26,612 nucleotides of DNA from Caulobacteraceae bacterium (GTDB lineage Bacteria > Pseudomonadota > Alphaproteobacteria > Caulobacterales > Caulobacteraceae), in NCBI GenBank assembly GCA_004144935.1, contig SDZP01000033.1, positions 1 through 26,612 of the forward strand. The letters run 5' to 3'. The notes under the pieces were generated by a model. That model made no database searches, had not been told where the DNA came from, and saw only the letters and a list, made by a program, of their open reading frames with translations. Every line of letters begins with the position of its first letter. Position 1 is the stretch's first letter. The position numbers and the translations under genes are program-made. This document shows, piece after piece, positions 22,801 through 26,612 of the stretch.

Positions 22801-25065
22801 ATGAAGCGTTACCTGCTCGCGACGGCCTGCGCCGTCGCCCTGGGCGTCGCCACGCCGGCGCTCTGCCAGACCGAAGCCGCCGCGCAGCCGGCCCCCGCCA
22901 CTGATAGTCCGGCAGACGTCGACGAGGTCATTGTCTCGGCCACCCGCCGCGACGAAAAAATCCAGGACGTCCCGCTCAGCATCACCGCCTATTCGCAGGA
23001 AGAGCTGACCGCCAAGGGCGCCGTCGGCTACGAGGGCCTGGCCGCGGAGACCCCCGGCGTGGTGTTGAACCGCCCGACCGCCAACTTCAACAACTTCACG
23101 GCCCGCGGCGTCGCGACCAACGGCTATGGCGCCAACCTGCAGAGCACGGTCGCCATCTACATCGACGAACTGCCGATCTCGACCATCGGCAACACCACGG
23201 TGCTGGACCCCAACATCTACGACATCGAGCGGGTCGAGTTCCTGCGCGGGCCGCAGGGTACGCTGTTCGGCTCCGGATCGCTGTCGGGCGCCCTGCGCAT
23301 CCTGACCAAAAAGCCCGATCTGAGCGAATTCGACGTCTCTGCCCTGGTCGACCTGGGCATCGCGGACGGTGACGCTTTGCGCCAGCGCTACAACGTCATG
23401 GTCAACGCCCCGATCATCAAGGACACGCTCGGCGTCCGCGTCGTCGGCTTCTACCGCGACGAGGAAGGCTGGGTGGACAACCTCGGCACCGGGAAAAACA
23501 ACGCCAACACGCTGATCGACTGGGGCGGCCGCCTGAACGTCCTGTGGGAGCCGACCGACCGGCTGTCGATCAAGTTCCTGGCCTCCTACGAGAACTCCAA
23601 CCCCAAGGACTCCGGCCTGACCGACCCGACCCTGGGCTGGGACAAGCGCGTCTCCGATCGCCCTGACCAGTTCGTCGGCAAGCTGACGACCTACAACGCC
23701 ACCGTCGACTACCAGTTCGACGGCGCCCGTCTGACCAGCTCGACCACCCAGTCCAAGTTTGACCAGAAGTTCTTCGTCGACCTGGCCGGCACCTTCGGCG
23801 GGGCCATCCCCTTCGCCCTCGACGCGCTCGGCTACCAGGACACCTTCGTCGAGGAGGCGCGGCTGGTGTCCGATCCGGGGGGCAAGTGGGACTGGTCGAT
23901 CGGCGGCTTCTACCTCAAGCGCCGGCTGGACGTGGACTATCAGTATCGCTCGACCGAGGAGTTCCTGGCGGCGCGCGGCATCACCGGCATCCCCGACGAA
24001 TACTACAATATTCTGTACGGCCACTTCATCAGCCACGAGAAGGCGGTGTTCGGCGAGCTGACCTACCGCTTCACCGACGACCTGTGGGTGACCGGCGGCA
24101 TGCGCTACGCCTCGGTCGACTCGCAGGGCTTCACGGAGGGCGGATTCAACTCGGACTACTTCGTCAGGGCGCTGTTCTTCATTCCCGGCCCGCTGGCCGT
24201 CACCGCCATCCCCAAGTCCACCGGGGTGAAGGTCGAGGCTTCCGATCCCAGCTGGAAATTCAGTGTGTCCTGGCGGCCGATGCCGAACATGACCACCTAT
24301 TTCAGCTACTCGACCGGCTTCCGAACGCCGGTTGTCAACGCCTTCCGCGGCGTGCCCAGCTCGATCGACCCGACCGACCTCATCATTCCTGACGGGGCCG
24401 ACTCCGACGACCTGACCAACTACGAACTGGGCCTGAAAGGCCGTTGGTTCGACGGCAAACTGAATGCCAACCTGGCCCTCTACTACATCGACTGGCAGAA
24501 CATTCAGGTCCAGGCCAACCGTGTCTCCGACAGCATCCAGTTCGCCACCAACATCGGCGGGGCGGTGTCGAAAGGTTTCGAGTTCGAGATCATGGTGCTG
24601 CCGACCGAGGGCCTGACGCTCGGTCTCAACGGCGGCGTCAACGAGTCCAAGGTCACCGACCTCACGGCGGCGGAAGCGGCCATCTCCGGCGCGGAACCGG
24701 GCTCGCGGCTGTCATTCCCCAAGTTCCAGGCCTCGGCCTACATCAACTACCGCTGGGCGCTAGGCTCCTGGGGCGAGGCCAATGCCTCGGTCGTCTATTC
24801 CCACATCGGCTCGTTCCCGGGCTCCTTCCCGAACGTGCCGGGCAACCCCGCCGCGACGGCGCCGACCTACGACTATACGGACGCCTGGGACAACGTGAAC
24901 GCCAACTTCGCGGTCGCCTTCGACAAGTTCACGGTCGGGGCCTACGTCGAAAACCTCTTCGACGAGCACAAGATCACCTACGTCCACCCCGAGGCCTTCG
25001 TGGCCAGCCGCTACGCCACCCAGCGGCCGCGCACCATCGGCATCCGCCTGAGCTACGACTTCTGA
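22801..25065 (+). CDS. TonB-dependent outer-membrane receptor
   Basis: A 754-residue TonB-dependent receptor. Of two adjacent ATG codons (22798 and 22801) the second is better spaced from GGGAGGG. A signal peptide (MKRYLLATACAVALGVATPA) leads to the TonB box DEVIVSAT (41-48), then the plug domain with DVPLSITAYS and IERVEFLRGPQGTLFGSGS, and a 22-strand-type barrel ending in SYDF with the terminal Phe needed for Bam insertion. No STN signalling domain is present, so no sigma/anti-sigma link. It belongs to the proteobacterial receptors commonly beside catabolic genes, so an organic substrate is likelier than a siderophore. Its stop overlaps the permease start (TGATG). Confidence 0.95.
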   Translation: MKRYLLATACAVALGVATPALCQTEAAAQPAPATDSPADVDEVIVSATRRDEKIQDVPLSITAYSQEELTAKGAVGYEGLAAETPGVVLNRPTANFNNFTARGVATNGYGANLQSTVAIYIDELPISTIGNTTVLDPNIYDIERVEFLRGPQGTLFGSGSLSGALRILTKKPDLSEFDVSALVDLGIADGDALRQRYNVMVNAPIIKDTLGVRVVGFYRDEEGWVDNLGTGKNNANTLIDWGGRLNVLWEPTDRLSIKFLASYENSNPKDSGLTDPTLGWDKRVSDRPDQFVGKLTTYNATVDYQFDGARLTSSTTQSKFDQKFFVDLAGTFGGAIPFALDALGYQDTFVEEARLVSDPGGKWDWSIGGFYLKRRLDVDYQYRSTEEFLAARGITGIPDEYYNILYGHFISHEKAVFGELTYRFTDDLWVTGGMRYASVDSQGFTEGGFNSDYFVRALFFIPGPLAVTAIPKSTGVKVEASDPSWKFSVSWRPMPNMTTYFSYSTGFRTPVVNAFRGVPSSIDPTDLIIPDGADSDDLTNYELGLKGRWFDGKLNANLALYYIDWQNIQVQANRVSDSIQFATNIGGAVSKGFEFEIMVLPTEGLTLGLNGGVNESKVTDLTAAEAAISGAEPGSRLSFPKFQASAYINYRWALGSWGEANASVVYSHIGSFPGSFPNVPGNPAATAPTYDYTDAWDNVNANFAVAFDKFTVGAYVENLFDEHKITYVHPEAFVASRYATQRPRTIGIRLSYDF

Positions 25066-26411
25066 TGGCCGATGCGTCTCCCCAGGCGGCGGGCGCTTCA
25101 GCGTCCGGCGCCGCTCCCGGCCTCTACAGGCCGGGTGCGCGGGCCTGGTTCGTGCTCGGCGTGCTCTGTTTCGTCTATGTGCTGAACTTCCTGGACCGGC
25201 AGCTGCTGTCGATCCTGGCCAAGCCGATCCAGGACGATCTGGGCGTCTCCGACGGCCAGATCGGCCTGATCACGGGGCTGTACTTCGCCCTCTTCTACTG
25301 CACCATCTCGATCCCGGTCGGCTGGCTGGCCGACCGCACCAACCGGGTGAAGCTGGTGGCCATCGCTTGCGGCCTGTGGAGCGCCGCCACCATCGCCTGC
25401 GGGGTGTCCTCCAGCTATCCGCAGCTGGTCGTGGCTCGCATGGCCGTCGGGGTGGGGGAGGCCGGCGGCGTGCCGCCCTCCTACGCCATCATCAGCGACT
25501 ACTTCGGCCCCGGCACCCGGGGCACCGCGCTCGGCCTGTTCAACCTCGGCCCCGCCATCGGCCAGATGCTGGGCGTCGCCTTCGGGGCCTCCATCGCCGC
25601 CGCCTTCGACTGGCGCAGCGCCTTCGTGGCGGTCGGCGCGGTCGGGGTGGCGACGGCGGTGCTGGTCTTCTTCACCCTGCGCGAGCCGCCACGCGGCGGC
25701 CTCGACCGGGCGGCGGACGCCACGCCGGAGGCCCCGCAGATCCGGGAGTCCTTCTGGACCACCTGCCGCCTGTTCTTCGCCCGTCCGGTGCTGCGGCTGA
25801 CCGCCCTGGCCGGCGGCGCCACCCAGTTCGTAACCTACGCCCTGCTCAACTTCGCCACCCTGTTCCTAATGCGGGAAAAGGGCATGACGTTGCAGGAGGT
25901 CGCCCTCTGGTACGCCCTCGTCATCGGCATCGCCGGCGGCGGAGGCATCTTCGCGGCCGGCCGCCTCGCCGACTGGCTCGTGCCGAAGACCAAGCGGGCC
26001 TATGCTTGGCTGCCTGCGGCTTCCCTCACCCTGGCAGTCCCTTTCTACGTCGCCTTCGTCTGGGCCCCGACCTGGCAGCTGTCGCTGCTGTTCCTGACGG
26101 TCCCGATGTTCCTCAACTACTTCTACCTGTCGCCCTCGGTGGCGCTGGTCCAGGAAGAGGTCAAACCGCACCAGCGGGTGCTGTCGGGAGCGTTGCTGCT
26201 GCTGGTCATGAACCTGATCGGCCTGGGCCTCGGGCCGACCTACCTCGGGGCGGTCAGTGATTGGCTGAAGGCCGGCCATCCGGACAACTCGCTGCAGATG
26301 GCGCTGTACACCCTCGTGCCGTTCTACCTGCTGGCGGTGGTGCTTTACCTGATCCTCGGCCGCGCACTCGGGCGCGAAGAAAAGCTTGCCAGGGCTGGAG
26401 CGACCGCATGA
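25065..26411 (+). CDS. MFS permease, spinster-like
   Basis: A 448-residue major facilitator permease with about 12 membrane helices in the inner membrane. NFLDRQLLSI (41-50) at the end of the first helix, GWLADRTNR (86-94, motif A) and VGVGEAGGVPPSYAII are marks of the spinster-type family that is often paired with TonB receptors in Caulobacterales and Sphingomonadales. The start codon shares one base with the receptor's stop (TGATG), so translation is coupled: receptor and permease form an uptake pair across both membranes. The second half (after a loop at about 215-235) is complete and no truncation was seen. The substrate is unknown. Confidence 0.93.
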   Translation: MADASPQAAGASASGAAPGLYRPGARAWFVLGVLCFVYVLNFLDRQLLSILAKPIQDDLGVSDGQIGLITGLYFALFYCTISIPVGWLADRTNRVKLVAIACGLWSAATIACGVSSSYPQLVVARMAVGVGEAGGVPPSYAIISDYFGPGTRGTALGLFNLGPAIGQMLGVAFGASIAAAFDWRSAFVAVGAVGVATAVLVFFTLREPPRGGLDRAADATPEAPQIRESFWTTCRLFFARPVLRLTALAGGATQFVTYALLNFATLFLMREKGMTLQEVALWYALVIGIAGGGGIFAAGRLADWLVPKTKRAYAWLPAASLTLAVPFYVAFVWAPTWQLSLLFLTVPMFLNYFYLSPSVALVQEEVKPHQRVLSGALLLLVMNLIGLGLGPTYLGAVSDWLKAGHPDNSLQMALYTLVPFYLLAVVLYLILGRALGREEKLARAGATA

Positions 26412-26426
26412 TCACCTTGAGGACCG

Positions 26427-26589
26427 TTTCCTTCTCCCCCTGGGGGAGAAGGTGGCGCGCAGCGCCGGATGAGGGGTCGCGCCAGACTGTCAGGACATGG
26501 CGGCGGTGGGCTCAGACCGTGTGGGGCGCCGGTGGGACCCCTCATCCGATCCCTTCGGGGCCACCTTCTCCCCCAAGGGGAGACGGAAA
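26427..26589. repeat. Nested intergenic inverted repeat, copy 2
   Basis: Arms 26427-26456 and 26560-26589 are reverse complements with two mismatches in 30 bases, and an inner GATGAGGGGTC / ACCCCTCATC pair repeats the nested design of the element at 1727-1880. It begins 16 bases after the permease stop and probably acts as that operon's end structure. No gene is seen from here to the window end. Confidence 0.88.
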
Positions 26590-26612
26590 GCCGGTTGGTC
26601 TCGGCCTGTTGT

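Overview
The window looks like chromosomal DNA of a high-GC alphaproteobacterium. A member of the Caulobacteraceae (Caulobacter/Phenylobacterium-like) is my best guess, but this is inferred from gene content and cannot be proven from the sequence alone. Supporting signs are roughly two-thirds G+C by eye, a TonB-dependent receptor without a SusD partner, a spinster-type MFS permease, many oxidative catabolic enzymes, and intergenic inverted repeats built on CTTCTCCCC/GGGGAGAAG and TCATCCCGG/CCGGGATGA. No rRNA, tRNA, transposase, integrase, phage gene or CRISPR array was seen.

Layout. 112-1723 (+): a receiver-only response regulator and a soluble PAS histidine kinase. 2019-4791 (+): three alpha/beta hydrolases; the outer two are paralogues and the middle one carries an export signal. 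4683-7311 (-): a PadR regulator, a HAAS-type multi-pass membrane protein and a lipoprotein esterase of the HSL family. 7547-9813 (-): three overlapping genes (ATP-grasp-like, YqcI/YcgG-like heme N-oxygenase family, DUF1989), the part most likely to represent an uncharacterised small pathway. 9887-10213 (+): a small secreted protein. 10299-13044 (-): a Baeyer-Villiger-type monooxygenase and a short-chain dehydrogenase. 13163-14410 (-): a TetR regulator with two DNA-binding modules. 14506-16113 (-): a GMC oxidoreductase, divergent from a frameshifted amidohydrolase (16273-17401). 17637-20220: a haloperoxidase-like hydrolase and a pirin, divergent from a LysR regulator. 20224-20463 (-): a DUF2171 protein. 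20583-22524 (+): a short-chain dehydrogenase and an acyl-CoA dehydrogenase. 22801-26411 (+): a TonB-dependent receptor and an MFS permease, translationally coupled.

How the genes may work together. The second half reads like an assembly line for taking up and oxidising a hydrophobic, probably cyclic or terpenoid/steroid-like compound. The receptor and permease would bring it in, GMC and SDR enzymes would oxidise alcohols to ketones, the monooxygenase would insert oxygen to give an ester or lactone, hydrolases would open it, and the acyl-CoA dehydrogenase would feed beta-oxidation. This is inference from enzyme classes; no substrate can be read from the sequence. Local regulators (TetR, LysR, PadR, two-component) sit beside their likely targets, and several intergenic dyads are plausible operators.

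No gene-free stretch exceeds 300 bases. The largest gaps (1724-2018, 7312-7546, 17402-17636, 22525-22800, 26412-26612) are mostly filled by inverted repeats, described individually.
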